Below are positions 11,813 through 25,802 of a DNA stretch of 64,000 bases, piece after piece. The notes under the pieces were generated by a model, which saw only the letters and a program-made list of their open reading frames with translations, did not search any database and was not told the DNA's origin. The position numbers and the translations under genes are program-made. The stretch lies in contig BGZK01000140.1 of the NCBI GenBank assembly GCA_005406025.1, forward strand, positions 1 through 64,000. Direction: 5' to 3'. This stretch comes from Eumeta japonica. Lineage: Eukaryota > Arthropoda > Insecta > Lepidoptera > Psychidae. Each line of letters opens with the position of its first letter. Position 1 is the first letter of the stretch.

Positions 11813-14800
11813 ACTTCAAAAATAAAAAAAAAGGAAAAACAAACACACTAACAGTAAATATTGAAATCGTTAACATAAGAGTGGGCAAATTTAAGCTTAT
11901 GTGTATTGTTAAGTTTAAATGCTAGGTACTAAATATAATTAAATATTAACTTGTTCTCATTTCTTTACTTTAGGACAGACAATGCCAGAAATCAGGTTCT
12001 AACTGGCGGGTTGTGGGCGAATGTATCATTTTTGTAGGTTCGTATGGCAAAAGGGTTGAAGTATAAGATAAAGTACAAAATAAACAAATACAAACTGTAC
12101 GTTACGTACGACGTCACAAAATGTCTTATTTGAAATTAATGCGCTGCAGAAGGCACATTTTACAGCGCATTTTTTACGTTACATTTCCTTTTCGATTAAA
12201 TAGTTACATCTTAGATACACATGCACGGTATGTTAAAATAAACGAAATAACATAGCGTCAAAAGTTCAATTTCATTGCCACATCACACGAAAAATTCACT
12301 ATAAAATTTGACAGCGACATTGAACAGATATGGTTAATGTATTTGTAGTTGTATACTTTAAGGTTAATATGTATTTAAACGACATCTACGCCGACAACAT
12401 CCGCTCGCTCACGCGCCACTCGCGTGCGCCGGGGCAGTTAGTGATAATTCTGAACAATAATATTTGTAAAGCCGTTGATCGATTAATAAAAAAAAGCGTG
12501 TTAAAAAACAATATACGACTCTCTCGAACAAACAAACAAACAAACATCATCAATTATTAAATTAAATCAAACAGCCAAAAGATTTAAACTGCCAGACAGG
12601 CCTATCGGCGTAATGACCGTACGGTATCGTCTAACAATAAATTAAATTACGATAGTGCCGGACACAGATTCACTTCGATTGATAACTGCAGCTAATCGTG
12701 ATCGTTTGTTCTACTTTGGTCGGCCATTTTTTTGTCCTGTGAGAGGCCCAATCGAAGATTAAAATCTCTAATTTTCGCCGAGGTAATGTTTCTAAGAAAA
12801 GTCCCGTTCTAATGAATTAAAATGAAATAGAGTAGGTATCGGGTATACTACTAGTGCTTTACGAGCGGCCAGTATGGTGTCCTCCAAGCACTCTTACACT
12901 CTATGTGTAACCTTTTCGGAATTAAGAACTTGCCAGTCGAAGCTGTGTGCGTGCATGTAAGTGCGAGTGGACATCTGTATATGTGTGTAATATATACACA
13001 TAAGCACATATGTAAATAAGGTATTCGGCTACTAAGTCATATGACAACCGGAAACGAAACCAAAATCAAAATTGCAGTCCTGCCTGCGACCTCCAGACAA
13101 CCTTCTCACCTCTCGAGAAGAACGACAGGAAAGACACATTTGCTGAATTCAAGTTATACGAGTGCAAAATGCAAAGAGGTAATACGTACAGGAATAAATT
13201 TATAAGAACAATCACATCCTGCACCGATGGTCCTACTTTATTATAATTATTCACAATATGACAATAATTAATTACAAACAAAAAATATTAGTTGCTGATA
13301 TTTCGTAATAAAATTATAGATAATTTTCAACGTATGAAAAAAAATCTTCATGGTGGGAATAATGTATTATTTCTCCAACAAAAAAACTAGGACAATAAGT
13401 ACGATACAACACTGGAATTAATAACTTATATTAATAATTTAAAATATTTTTGTATAATGGAAGATATTGAATACATTCAATTTTGTAAAATTTTCGTTTA
13501 GTTCTCATAGTTTTCGTTATTCTGATCATTATTATTATTATTATTGATAAAATGCAGAAAAACCTAGCCGAGAGTGAAAAGTCTCCCTCGGTAATTTTCG
13601 GACAAAACCATTTCAATTCAGACGATCCGTTTCTCTAAAAAAACTTGTACGATACGGGTCACTATCGATATTCACACGCGATATTTCCACGGTAATAACG
13701 CACACGCGATACTCATGAAGTCACACGATGTGATGCATCAATACGGTAAAGCAGACTACGATACACACTTGTGCCAAATTTGTACAAGTGTGGTTGTAAA
13801 AAATAATATCTTTCTCACTACACTTACATTCGCCAAGCGCATGACAAGTATCGGCCGATCTTTACTATGGCATATTTTCAGTGCCGATATAATATTCCAT
13901 ACCGATCGAAGCGGATTGCAGCAGTGAATTTTTCGGCTAATATGCAGAAATAATTGCGATATACTTATTCGATAATTACTTAACGCGTACCTGTTGTGCT
14001 AAGTATATATTATATAGAGGAGTGTCGGTGTATTTATGAATCTGTATTATGCATTTACATAAAGATTTTTTTATTTTATCGTTTGCAGCAAATAGTAACG
14101 TATATCTGTTCGCAATGGCAATCTTCCAAATGCATGGGTAAAAATAGGTCTACCTCTAAATTTGGGAAGAACTAATTCTATCTTGTATTCATTTACTCAC
14201 AAACTACATCATTTTTTTAATGTAAAACAAAAACATTCATAAGTCGAGTAAGTACATAATTCGATGAATCCCGTTTAGACATAAGACAAAATTAGACGGA
14301 AAAAAAATGTCTATCAAGTTGTTTCATCATCAATCACCTACATTGACGACAATTTGAAAATATGTACTTTGACATAAAATCACTAAGAACAAACTGATCA
14401 ATAATCTCTCGTTAATATTTGATTTCGTACGCATCAAATAAACCGCCCGTTGCCTCATGGTTTAATCAACAATTTTACTAGGGTCTATAATAATTATGTA
14501 TTTATTTTGACGCTGTACTTACTTCCATCCGGCGCCGCGGTTTACGAGTTCCGGTTTGACGAGTTCAGGCGTGATTCTACGATGTGACCGACGTTACCCC
14601 GAGACGACCTCGACGTCCGTACGACTAACTCGACGCACATTACGTCGAGGCTACACACACTGCTGCGCCGGGCGGCCCGTGACGTAAAATGAAGAAATCA
14701 AAGACTTCAAAATCTTCATTGATTTCCAAAATGAAAAATTGACGATTATCGAAAACTGAGAACGTTGAGATTTCTTTATCGGATCACACCTTCGTACCCT

Positions 14801-17672
14801 ATGAGTTGTCAAGACACACGATCTTAATTTATTCTCCATTACTTAAATACGAATTCTGTTTGTAAGTAGAGTTTTTAAAAGAATGAGGGGTACCAGCATC
14901 ACGGAAGACTTGGTGTTCCCGATGACATACGGCAGTTGCACCATTTTATGTAGACCAAAAAAATATTTTTCATATAAGAATGTGATTATGAAAACACCAA
15001 TTTTCGTTACTTGATTAAGCCAAAAGCATTCATCACTCTAAGTTTGTATTATTTATTTTTTTTAATTAATATTAAGCAACAGCAGCAGTAATAAGCGATA
15101 GAAAATCTAAATATAGAATAGAAAATATAGATTTTATTAGGAACCTTTGAGCACGAATTACTATATTCGCTGCATGACTTCAAGAAATTAATATTTGTAG
15201 TCTAGCTCGTTCTTTATTTTATAGTTTGTTTAATGTTCGAGTCCTTAATTATAAACTTTATTTAATTTCTTGACTATCCAATAATTCTAAGCGGTTTCTA
15301 GGTGAATTGTGTAATTTTTCACTTCAAACATTACATTATAATGGTCAATAAAACTATTTTTAAAGAACCAAAAGTACAATAAGCAATTTTTTATTGTTAT
15401 AGAAAACTATAACGAAGAAATATCTTTAGCAATAAAACGCAACGATCGGAAATATTTTAAAATCCACATGATTCGAAACAAATATTTGCTTGGTGGAAAT
15501 AAAAAAACTTTATCTAAGTAAATATATTTTGAATATTCAAGAAATAATAAGTTGTTTATTCAACAAATAATAATTTGTTTCTGACAAAAAAGTCTAATTC
15601 AGACGAAAGTGATTATGTTGTTGATTACAAACATTTCGCTTTTACCTTTTGCGACACGCGACCCTAAATAATTCTACTCAAAATTGGAGTCGATTTGCAA
15701 TTATGACACTACAACCACAATGATCAAGGGACTAAATTAAAATTTAATAAGTCTAAATAATAGAAAAGCAACAGTTGACCAATCGACCCCACCTTATTAT
15801 GAAAATTAATGGAACAAGCAAAAGTACCAATAGTCATTTATAGAAATCCTACTAAGAAACTTAAATACAATTAATATGATCAAGTGATCATTGCAGTTTC
15901 TTTGGATCCATACATATGTAAATAATGATATCTCAGTCAGTCCTTATCTCATGCAATATTTTTATATGTAGATAAATAATATTTATTACATTTGAGATAA
16001 AAGTTGGACGTGTATAAACCAACATGATACCAATGAAAGACTATATAATAAACATCAAGATACTTAAATCGGAATAATACAAAGGGTTCACTTTATATGA
16101 CAGAATTAGGGATCATCGGTTACACAGAACAGCGCTGTCCTGTTGACATGTTTCGACGCGTGGGAAATAGGTAGAAAATATAGCATTAGAATTAAATGGA
16201 GATGTTAATCGTCGATAATTTAAAAACAGATGGCGTATCATCGAAAGTGTCAAACTAATGAATACTTCAGGAATGGATTACGGTGCGAGGGGATCACCTT
16301 TCCCAATGGCATACAAATCGACGAGTTGAGTACAGGATAGTTTCACAGACGGGACACCAAAGACACTTGCGTGCAACATGCATTAACATGCAGCATGCAA
16401 CCCACTGCTGACCCTCGAATCTGCTCTCCACTATGAATCTCTATCCACAGGATTGAATATTGATTCCAGAGGATTGACAAATATCGAACACCTAACCAAG
16501 TGTTATTTATTTTATAATTATCTTAGTCCGCTAACCGTTATATTGTTAATTCTAAGTACGTCTCATGCCAACCAGGCACATCCTCAGAAATTGCCCGACA
16601 GTCCAGAGAGGGACCACAAAATATCGACGCACCGAAAACATTACCGTCTCGATTTAGCCTCGAAAAAATCGCCTCGCAGCTTCGGCCTTTATTTTCCCCA
16701 TCAGACCTGTGTAGATCCTTAATTCGTTGCTTCATAGACAACTAAATTACACTGAACATCGACAATAATTCCCTTTCATACAATCAGTATAAATAAATAT
16801 GTCTATGAATCTCCGTACATAAGAATTCTATGGATAGTAAACGACCCTTAGCAGGTGTACGATGGATGACAGGCGAAAAACTGCGAACAAAAGGCGAGGC
16901 GGGCGCCGGGGGCGCTGCCGTCGACCGATAAGGACGGCGTCGTCTTCACCAAAACAAACCACACGTCGCAAAAAAAAAAACAACGGAGATAGTTTCTTCG
17001 CTGTTGTTGGAAGAGCATATTTTTCTCTCGTAGTATTCGATATATGGGCTTGCTCCAAAGGACACTGAGTATATGTTTGACTTCGTTTTGTTCATTGGAA
17101 ACTAATGGCGTTTCATCGTTACCTAAATAATCCGATGTGCTATATTTTGAAGGACTTGTGAAATTTGAAAACGGCGCATGAGATCAATTTGAACAAAATA
17201 TATTTCTGTTTTTCACACGGATCGTTTATTTATATTCCGACTCCGAGATGAACCTCCACAAGCTGCAATGTCCTCTAATTTTTCTTTACAAAAATCATAC
17301 GTCAATATTATGTAATATTAACATAAATGAGAAATGTCTGTATCTAAGAAAAAAAAAAAACTGCTGACTACACATCCCTCGAGTACGAAGATACGTTTTT
17401 CCCCAAACGAGTTTTCTTGACGAAACATCAAAGCGGATCACAACGTCTGGCAGCCGGCCCGTGTGATCCACGACCCGTCAGAGAGGCAAATGCGCGGGCT
17501 AACACCATAGGTATGCGTTTAAAAATAAACTATATCCAAAAATAACCAGCTATCCGACAATACATCGACGTATCGAGAAATATTGCGGGAAGTATCGTCT
17601 TATTTTTTTGAACCGAGGTGGCAACACGATCGCGGCGCATACGCAGAGCGAAAAGATATTATGCAAAAAAAA
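11813..17672. other. Long non-coding stretch
   Basis: About 5.9 kb with no exon I can support. It is AT-rich apart from GC-rich patches at 14530-14690 and 16870-16950. The first contains mirrored CTCGACGT and ACGTCGAG motifs. An A-run follows the second. Open frames here are short and lack recognisable motifs. If the assembly orientation is right, this lies 3' of NPC1 exon 2 on the minus strand, but I searched for exon 3 here and did not find it. Confidence 0.4.
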
Positions 17673-18140
17673 AATTTGGTTGCCTGTAAAGTCGGTATAC
17701 GGGCGAAAGTTTTACGTGACAACGACTTTGAATGGTAAAATCATTTTAATGTGAATATTCATTCGTATAGTAGGAAGAAGGATGAAATAATAGTAACAAT
17801 TTAAAACATTTATTTATACAAAGAATTATATTTAAAACATTAATTTATACAAAGAATCTCGCACTGAATTTCATATTAACAAAATTTTATTTTTACCTTT
17901 ACACATACATACGTATTTATATACAAATATACATACAATAACTTGCAATACATTTGCAAGCTATGCACTAATTCTCTAGTGCAGCGCGCGGCAGACCGAT
18001 CATAGTTGAGTGGGAGAGACGCAAGGCATTCGGCGGGCCCCTCTCTCGTTCGGTGACTCATCGTTACGTTACCGAGCGTTACACTTTTTCATAAGTGACT
18101 CCCAGCCGCAACCTAATTTAAGACGTTGTCACGTCAAAAA
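17673..18140 (+). mobile_element. Unnamed ~0.5-kb element, copy 2 of 3
   Basis: It has the same left end (TTTGGTTGCCTGTAAAGTCG) and right end (AGACGTTGTCACGTCAAAAA) as the copies at 6331 and 61006, in the same orientation. The left two-thirds match copy 1 closely. The right third has diverged, with a different version of the GGGAGAGACGC / TCTCTCGTTCGGTGAC block. A single A-run precedes the left end. Confidence 0.75.
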
Positions 18141-19000
18141 TAATCACATGCTGTAATAAATGATTATTGAAAAAATGCGACATTTATTATCGTTGTATTC
18201 CCACGTATCGTAATCCGTATTTTCTTTATCTTATTAGATATAGAGTACAACAGGTACGTAGGCGCTCGTGCGGGAATGACAAATTGAACGCTTACGGAAA
18301 AATGTTATAGCTAATATTATTACGTGAAAATATGTATTTTTGTCTGTATGATTACCTTTTTCGTTGCTACACCGTGAAGCGGTCTTGTTAAATTTAGCTT
18401 GGAGTTAGCTTGTACACTGAAGGCGGAAAGGGGCTATTTTTTATCGACCGAAATTACTTCGTTTTCAAAGGAAAACATGAGAATACTTTTTAGTCTTTTA
18501 CCGTGAGAAATCATTAATTTCATACGGGATAATGTAAACTACACGAACGGTGACAAATCGTAGTACATGTCAGAGGGGCACGAACCGGCATCAAGCTACA
18601 AATTCAATTCCAGTCTAATCCTAATGCCACTTATTTCTTTGTATGTATTTCTTTTTTTTTTGTTATATATTATCAGGGATTACACTTTTTCATAAAGTTT
18701 TACATCTAATAGACGCCTACTAAACATAACTCCTAGTACTTCGCTAAGACTCCTATTAACCGTTTCATATTTAGTATGCTCATGTTTGATACTTTATCGT
18801 CACGGTCGTGTATTAGTCAAGGACCACATTTATATATAAGATGAATAGTTCCCGACTATTAACAAAATACACCGTGCGGGTCAGCGTGGAAGTTCTATGA
18901 TCCTAGTCCCTCGATTCGAAATACGATAATTCCGGGACGGTATACTTCGGCGATGGAGTATAAAAATTTAATGAAAATATACACTAATAGACAAAAGACC
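18141..19000. other. Non-coding stretch, nothing recognised
   Basis: AT-rich sequence without supported features. It immediately precedes the candidate promoter and signal-peptide exon at 19010-19191. Confidence 0.4.
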
Positions 19001-19005
19001 TTATT

Positions 19006-19191
19006 CCATATAAAGGTGAGCGAAGCCGGGGACAAAAGTTGGTGAGCGAGATAAATCTTATAGAGTACCGATTGCAGGTTCTGACGCTGTTATCTTAAGC
19101 TCGCAACAAAAACCCCAACATGATGTCGGCCCGCATCAGCGTCGTTTTATCACTTGGAATTTTGTGCGCCGCGACATCACTTCCGAAGTGA
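19006..19191 (+). CDS. Candidate first exon with TATA box and signal peptide
   Basis: A CCATATAAAGG motif at about 19006-19016 could be a TATA box. About 105 bases on, after AACCCCAAC (a good insect start context), an ATG at 19120 opens MMSARISVVLSLGILCAATS, then Leu-Pro-Lys and a stop at 19189-19191. The peptide has the make-up of a secretory signal: a basic residue, a hydrophobic core, then small residues. It would be the whole product only if unspliced. A weak GT (AA/GTGACA at 19188) could instead splice it to a later exon, which I did not find. A 23-codon frame can arise by chance, so this is a hypothesis about a secreted-protein gene on the plus strand. Confidence 0.3.
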
Positions 19192-22100
19192 CAATTTCTA
19201 GCGAATGTGTCAAAGCGGAGTTTACGCAGATGTGTCGCGAGAGCCGCCAGAGTTTCCGAAATCGCACGTAAACATCCGGCAGCCGTCGGTCCGTAATTCT
19301 GTTTATCTATTTACTGGCGGTCTGACCGCGTCGGGCGCGCCACGGCCGGTGGCAGTTCGCCAGAAGGCGTGGCCGGCATTGATTTTCTTTTCGCCCGACG
19401 GCGATGGGAGGGCGCCGACGTAGAATAAACACGACGGACGATCGGACTTTACCGCGTTCACAACGAATACGTATCTCTCGGCGATCAATACGTAGCCAAA
19501 GACGATTATTCGAGTACGATCGCCGAACGGCAACGTAAATACTGATGCCGATTACGATGGCGCCATTAACACTTTCAGGGCAAAGAAACCCTAGGGCGCA
19601 TGCGGGCGATGCGTATGCGAGCCGGCAGCGGGCATGAGTCAGCACCGGAATAATGAACGCACAAACAGACGTAGAAGTATAACAGGCACGTGTACAATTA
19701 GCGAACGACGATGAAGCGCAATACCATGGTACATTATCGACTCGTGTTGGCCGCACAGGGCGTGATGATGAAGTATCTAATTTAATGGAATTTACTACAT
19801 TTATGTGAATAATAATACTTGAGTTAGTAAAGAGCATAACAGAGTTTAGAATTATTCACTGCCCAACTTTCGCGGTCATCATTAATATTTACATAAAATA
19901 GTTATTGCTATTTAAATGTTTACATATATTAATAGTCGGTGAGAACTGTAGTTATTAACTATATAATTTAATATACATTTACAATAAAAAAAAATTGTAG
20001 TTAAAATATGTTATAAACTAAATATGACTAATCGTTAGATAGCCATCACACACCTGCACATTATGATAACTACTTTTTTTGGCTGGTCATTATCTTTATG
20101 TAGTTGTGACTCTAATATGATCACATTTTAAAACTGTATTCCAATAATTTATGTATAATACAATTTTCATAACTATCAACTTCATATAAATCATTCGTTT
20201 CTTCTAATTCAATAAAGTACACAACAATTGCATTTCGGCAGACGGCATATGCCCGTCCGCCGAAATGCAATTGTGTAGTGTGTAAATCAAAACTAGGGAA
20301 AGACCACGCCGAGTCGCGCAGAGATGCAAAAGAAACCTATCAAGTGAGAGTTGAGCTCGTGTGGAGATGGTTCCTTACTATTAACATTTTATGCTCGGTT
20401 GTTTCGGATGAAAATCTAAGTTCTACTCGCGTCGGTACAAATCTCTCGGGACTCCTGTAGCTGTTCTTCTAACATGGAAGCCCGGTCGCTCGCTGCATAA
20501 CACAAACGTTTGTTGTGGCCTACGGCACTGAATATCGACGTGGATGAGCCGATATCGTTCAAAATTATAGACCAAGACGACGGTCGATCGAGAAAACCTG
20601 TACAACTAATAAACCGGTCGCTCAAACGAATACAACTTGAGCTGAGGACGTGAACCAGAGCGGTACAAACAGGTGAAACCGAACATTAATGTACTGGGGT
20701 TGCGCACGCACCGACTGGTTTCCGTCAGACTTGCGCGATTGTTTTAATTTTTTCTTAAAGGGTCAGATATGATACCTCTCTACATTGATCTGTTTGTTCG
20801 ATTTCAGATAAATATTTGTTATAATGCTGTAGGTTGCTGTCGAAGTTGATGGCTCCCCTGTGGCAGAAAATAATAATAACAATCATTTTTTAATTTTAAA
20901 TATAATTAAAACGCAATTCAGGTCAAAACCATGCTCTGTGGCCCATGTTCGATCTGCGTAAGAAAATACGAATGGAACGAATTGAAAGAGATTGTTTTGG
21001 AATAGTACTTTACTTTTGTTAGAAGAGGTAGCATTGTTTTTATTGCAATATTGAAATTTATTTTAACACTCGTCCACGAGTCACGCTGACACGTTCGAGT
21101 TCACATCGTCGCTGTTCATAAACAATCGGGTCCCCAGCTATTTTCGGGATTTCATTATTGTTTGTCTCAGTTGGAGTCTACACGCCTGCGTGTCGATTGA
21201 TTACTTGTATCGATAGGCGTTGTTCCGATTGGAAGTTGTCCAGCGAGAACTTTCAAAATAGACGGCTGAAGAAATATTTACGCAGTGGCCGCATGAAAGG
21301 GCCACACGGCCCCAAAGATTCACAAGGACTCTACGTGAAGCTTTAATATGTAATGTGACTGACATAGAGCAATGGCTCATGGAGGCTGCTATCGATTTTT
21401 TTATTATTACTATTTTTTTTTTATCCGCCCCCGTGGCACGATGGCCACGGTCCTTGTTCACAGATCAGAGAAGAATCAGATTCATGCCTCTCTTTTTTGC
21501 GTCTCATTGCATATTTACGATGGTAGGGGATCTTATATTAAATATTCTAATTCTTATGGCTGCTATCGGTTGTGAATTAAATCTGATAAAAAACACACTG
21601 TGGCTACTTGATTTATGGCCTCTAGTGTCAGCAGCGTTAGCGTTAAATAATATAATCGCGTTACTACGCCAACTAGCGATCACTATGATGACATAACTAG
21701 TAACAAAGGCTCTGGTAGGAGACACAAACTCATACGCTTTATATTCACCGTACATCCTATTAAAAACGAATGTAGACAACGACAAACTGGCAACGTCTAG
21801 GAAGGAAAAGGGCAATCATTTCAAAGAAACTTCTTTAAATGACAAACAAACAGACACACACAAACATGCACACACTCGTATGAGCGCGTCGTACACATAT
21901 ATAAGCATACACAGACCTATCTCAGCCAATAAAATAATCTTATTTTTAAACCTATCAGAATTGTCTTTTCTAATTCATAAAATCGTCTATTACACAGAAC
22001 GTACTAAAGTGCAACAACGTAGAACAATCGGTATCGTCACTGCACCTGAATTGCGACCGAGACCGAGATACCGAAACCGAATAAAAACTATCCGAGTCAA

Positions 22101-24074
22101 TTGGAAGCAAATAAAAACTTGATAAATTGTAGCACGTAATTCTGTTCACGAAATTCAACCACGGCTTTAGTGAGAAATTATTATTTTCAAACGATAGGTG
22201 GCGTAGTGTCAACGACAGTGTAATATTTCGGCTGTGCAATCGATCCGCGCCGCCGGGCCGTGGTCGCCTTGGCCTGCGCGTACGCGTCGTGCATCCTTGG
22301 CGAATCATTGGCCCACTTCTGCTATGGCTTCCACGTAAAGTTTTAGCCTTGGTAGAAGGTATATCGGAAATTACATCTCAAGACGTAATGTTATAGTATT
22401 ATTAATACGTCGGCTAGTTAGCCCGACGTGATTAAATCTAGACAGAAAGTAATTATTGAATGTTTTTACAATGAAATATTATTTAGTATGAAATTATTTG
22501 AAGAAATAGCAATATAATAAGTAACAACATTAAAATCGGATCCAAGCATTGACCCAAAAAGTAGGTAATTATAGTTATTCTGTATGATTATAATGCAAAA
22601 AAAAAAAATATATTCTATTTAAAACAGAATTTCCGGGATATGTCTGAAATAGCCTATTGAGCCGAATTAGAGTAGTCAATAAATAAATTTAAAATAAATA
22701 AGTAAGAAAATTACTTCTTCCACTGAAATAACCGGCGACTAAAGAAAAACGGTATATCAACATTATTGGAAAATTCCACTCATCGTCGAGCAATTAATTA
22801 TACTGTACAGTGCATGCATGTGCGGGCGCACACCCGCCGGAGCGAAACCGCGGACCGCGGCCGCATCGCACGGAACCGGTCGGATGACGTCGACGCACCA
22901 ATATACCCATGGCGTGCTTTTTATACCTCTCCATCCGAGGCGCCAGCTCACAAAAACACATGAAAGCCCGTCATAATCACGACGGAGCGTCAAGGGAGAG
23001 AAAAACAAATGATGCACGTCAGTCTTGGGGGGTGCGATTCAAAAATCTTGAAATCCTCGCTAACGTAGTGTGAATATGAAAGCGACTGCGGCTTTGTTTG
23101 CGTGTCAGTTCCACGGCTTATCATTGAAATGGAAAAATTTTGTTTGTTTTCATTCGTTCTACTATACACCGGCGGCTAAGACTGAAGTTGGTTCGAAACC
23201 GGAGCCGGATCTTAATCAGCATTTGGGAGGAAATCGAATTCGCGATGAAGCCATATTATGGAGGATCTATAGAATGATATGATGATGTAGGGTTTTTTTT
23301 TTCAGCTAGGGAAATATTCCCACAAAACGCCAAATTCTCGATTGAAATACGAAGACTTACTTCGAGCGTTATGTCATAATCTACGAAATGATGACTTTTT
23401 CATTTGAATTTTAGTTCGTGTGCAGGGAATTAAAGGCGTTGGCGAGATCTAATTAAAAATATTTTTTTTTTGTTTTAGGCATATAGGCAGTCAAAGTTGG
23501 AGTATTTCAAAATTTAGATAGGTTGAGATTCAATTTATTTAATGAAAAAAAAGAAGTATGAATTGACTGAAAAGTTAAGACTATAATACGGTCAGCGACG
23601 GAGGTTTGCTTTGAAGGCTAGTAGTACTTTTTTTCTCAATAGTGAAATACCTATTCTCCTCCAACTAGTTTCTCGCCGAAATAAAATCAACCTACTCTAT
23701 ATTTCCATAGTGTTTACTTTCCAACAGTCCGCTGAGATGCTCTTGCCCTAAATTTCATTCGGCTGAAAACTGGGCTTCGAATGACGTCAGAGAAAGATGA
23801 AGTTCAACGTTATAACTAGCTATATGAGAACGGTCTGTAAGGTCAGTCGATGACCCACTTTAAAGTATTTTAAAATAGATATTTTTTTAATCATTAGTCC
23901 TTATTCCTTCTCATATAAATAACATCATAAATATATCTGTAATAATCAAAAAAACAACTTAAAATCAGCATTTTATCGACTCGTAACGAACGAAAAAAAC
24001 TTGTATGTCCCTAAAGATGAGGCGCTTGTAGACGAGACACTTCTCAAAATTGCTAACTAGACAATCAAACGTAC
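19192..24074. other. Long non-coding stretch with GC-rich patches
   Basis: GC-rich patches occur at 19200-19460, 22235-22300 and 22820-22910. Open frames within them, including 176 codons on the minus strand at 19307-19837, have no recognisable motif. A 113-codon plus-strand frame at 21355-21696 is hydrophobic mainly because of T-runs. Poly-T and poly-A runs are frequent. On the minus strand this is where NPC1 intron 2 and exon 3 would be expected if the gene were collinear. No exon 3 was found. Confidence 0.4.
20224..20274. repeat. 51-bp near-perfect hairpin
   Basis: ACAATTGCATTTCGGC (20224-20239) pairs perfectly with GCCGAAATGCAATTGT (20259-20274). After one mismatch, GACGG and CCGTC extend the stem, leaving a small CATATGC-like loop. 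It is not part of any gene seen here. It may be the fused ends of a deleted inverted-repeat element. Confidence 0.8.
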
Positions 24075-24194
24075 CCGAGCGTCATCTTGGACGGGCTTGG
24101 GCGGGCCGTCGTACAGGCAATTCAGTTTCTTCATGGTGTCGTTCTTGCAGATGCCGTACCAAACGCACCGGTCCTCCGCCGCACTCGGCTGCAC
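24075..24194 (-). CDS. NPC1 exon 2, N-terminal sterol-binding domain
   Basis: On the minus strand this 120-base exon follows an acceptor (TTTGACGCAG) and ends at a donor (CTCGG/GTACGT). Both ends are phase 0 and the 40 codons are open. The product contains EDRCVWYGICKNDTMKK and then LNCLYDGPPKP. The C-VWYG-C pattern followed by a Cys-x-Tyr-x-Gly-Pro-Pro-Lys-Pro motif is the hallmark start of the mature NPC1 N-terminal domain, which binds cholesterol in the lysosome lumen and passes it to the membrane part of NPC1. An acceptor six bases in (GTGCAG/CCG) would drop two residues. It joins in phase to exon 1 (45470-45538, same strand) and to exon 3 (61685-61903, opposite strand). Which insect paralogue (1a or 1b) is not decided. 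Confidence 0.92.
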
Positions 24195-25802
24195 CTGCGT
24201 CAAACGTGAAAGGTTAGGATACTATAATAGCACTTACAATACTTACGAGTTCGATAAAACTTTGGAATACCTTTCAGGCATCGCGCCCTTCGGTTAAGAA
24301 ACGACATTCGGTAAATAAAAAACCTCTTAGGACAGTATATCGAAGTCAACGGCAATTCGTGCACACTACACCACTTTAATTGGTTATAAACATCAAGTCC
24401 ATATCAACTAATATATATTTGTACAACTTATATTTCTCTTCCGCCCACATGGTCTGCTACATAATGGGGTGTTACACCGTTCTTCGTAAATTTGCCTTTT
24501 AATTCAATTTTATGAAAGCGATAAACGCTTTCTGGGGATATTTGAACGATTTTAAATTTCCCCTCGAAAAGTTATCGTCAACAACCGTCAACTGTAAACA
24601 ATATGTTTGTGACAAACGGGAGATGCAATTGACGTTTACAATACGATGACATGACGAATTCGTTACGTCAATTGTTTCGCGTATTTGTAGAAAAACAAAA
24701 ATATAAAAACTTAATGTAAAATATAAAAATTATTTTGTGTTTCTATGTATTAAAATTAACACATTCGATTGCAAACAGCGATAGTTTTTATCGGTTAGGT
24801 TACATTAATTGTTAGATTTTTTACACACACACACACAGTAAAATACTACTATTTCTTCACGGTCCTTTTCATTTGACTATCTTTGGCAAATATTATCGGC
24901 GGATCCTTCTCCGGATTTAGGACGTAACAATTTAGTCACCGTTCTCAAAACAGGATTACGCGTGACACGGATTTTGCTTTTGGCTCAAATCGTCCTTCTC
25001 TCCTTCGACCTTCAAAAATAATTTAGTTCGCATCGCGTGATTGTCGCCGACAATGCTCACTGCGTTACGACATGACAAACGCCTCAACAAATCAGGACGT
25101 AAATAAATTTACGTACGAATCGATGTCGAATACCTCCTCATAACCGAATCCGGTTGCGATATGTCGTTCGAACGTTTCGATATCGAAGCGAAGGTCCATT
25201 AATTAAAAAGAGTACTACGATACCGCTTCAATACAAAACATCCAATTATATTAAAAAAAAACTTTAAAACGGTAGCATCGATAAGGCCGCACAAAATAGT
25301 CTCCTTTCACGACGCGTTATCATGCCAGGGGGCAAGGAATCAAAGTTTGGGGCGAGCGAGTACAAACCGAAAATCCGTGATTACTGACGTGGCAACAGCG
25401 GAGATGAATTACGGCCAAAGAGATGTTAACGGCGCACTAGATCAGAGGTCGACAGCGTTGTAACCTATCGCAACTGTGTAATATGTTGGCCTCTACGCGA
25501 TAGTGTTGAGAGTTATCGATGTATTTATTTTTTTTCTTTCGTTACGTCGCATTGTAAGATTATTTTGATTGTAATACCTAATTGATACTTGTTCCGGTCG
25601 AATCGTTGCATATTAAGAATGCTGATAGTAAAAAAAAATTTTAATTCCGGTAGAATTGAATTTTTTTTTTAACAAAATTTGAATATTCATTATTTTCACT
25701 ATGATTTTCGAAAATCAATTACCCATCAGATCTCGTTTCGTTTTGGGGTCCTAGAAAGCAGTCCTGATCATTTTGAGTGTAATATCGATGTATATGTATA
25801 TA

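Noticed and set aside
19307..19837. 176-codon minus-strand open frame
   Set aside because: It lies mostly in a GC-rich patch, has no recognisable motif and no supporting splice or promoter signals, and overlaps frames on the other strand. High-GC DNA gives such frames by chance.
21355..21696. 113-codon hydrophobic plus-strand frame that might be a membrane protein
   Set aside because: Its hydrophobicity comes from T-rich runs (including a long T-run), it has no splice or promoter support and no family resemblance.
1..24074. NPC1 exon 3 on the minus strand, as expected if the gene were collinear
   Set aside because: I looked for the CCD, SRCP-x-C and FNSC-like segments with splice sites in this interval and saw none by eye. 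A proper translated search would be needed to be certain.
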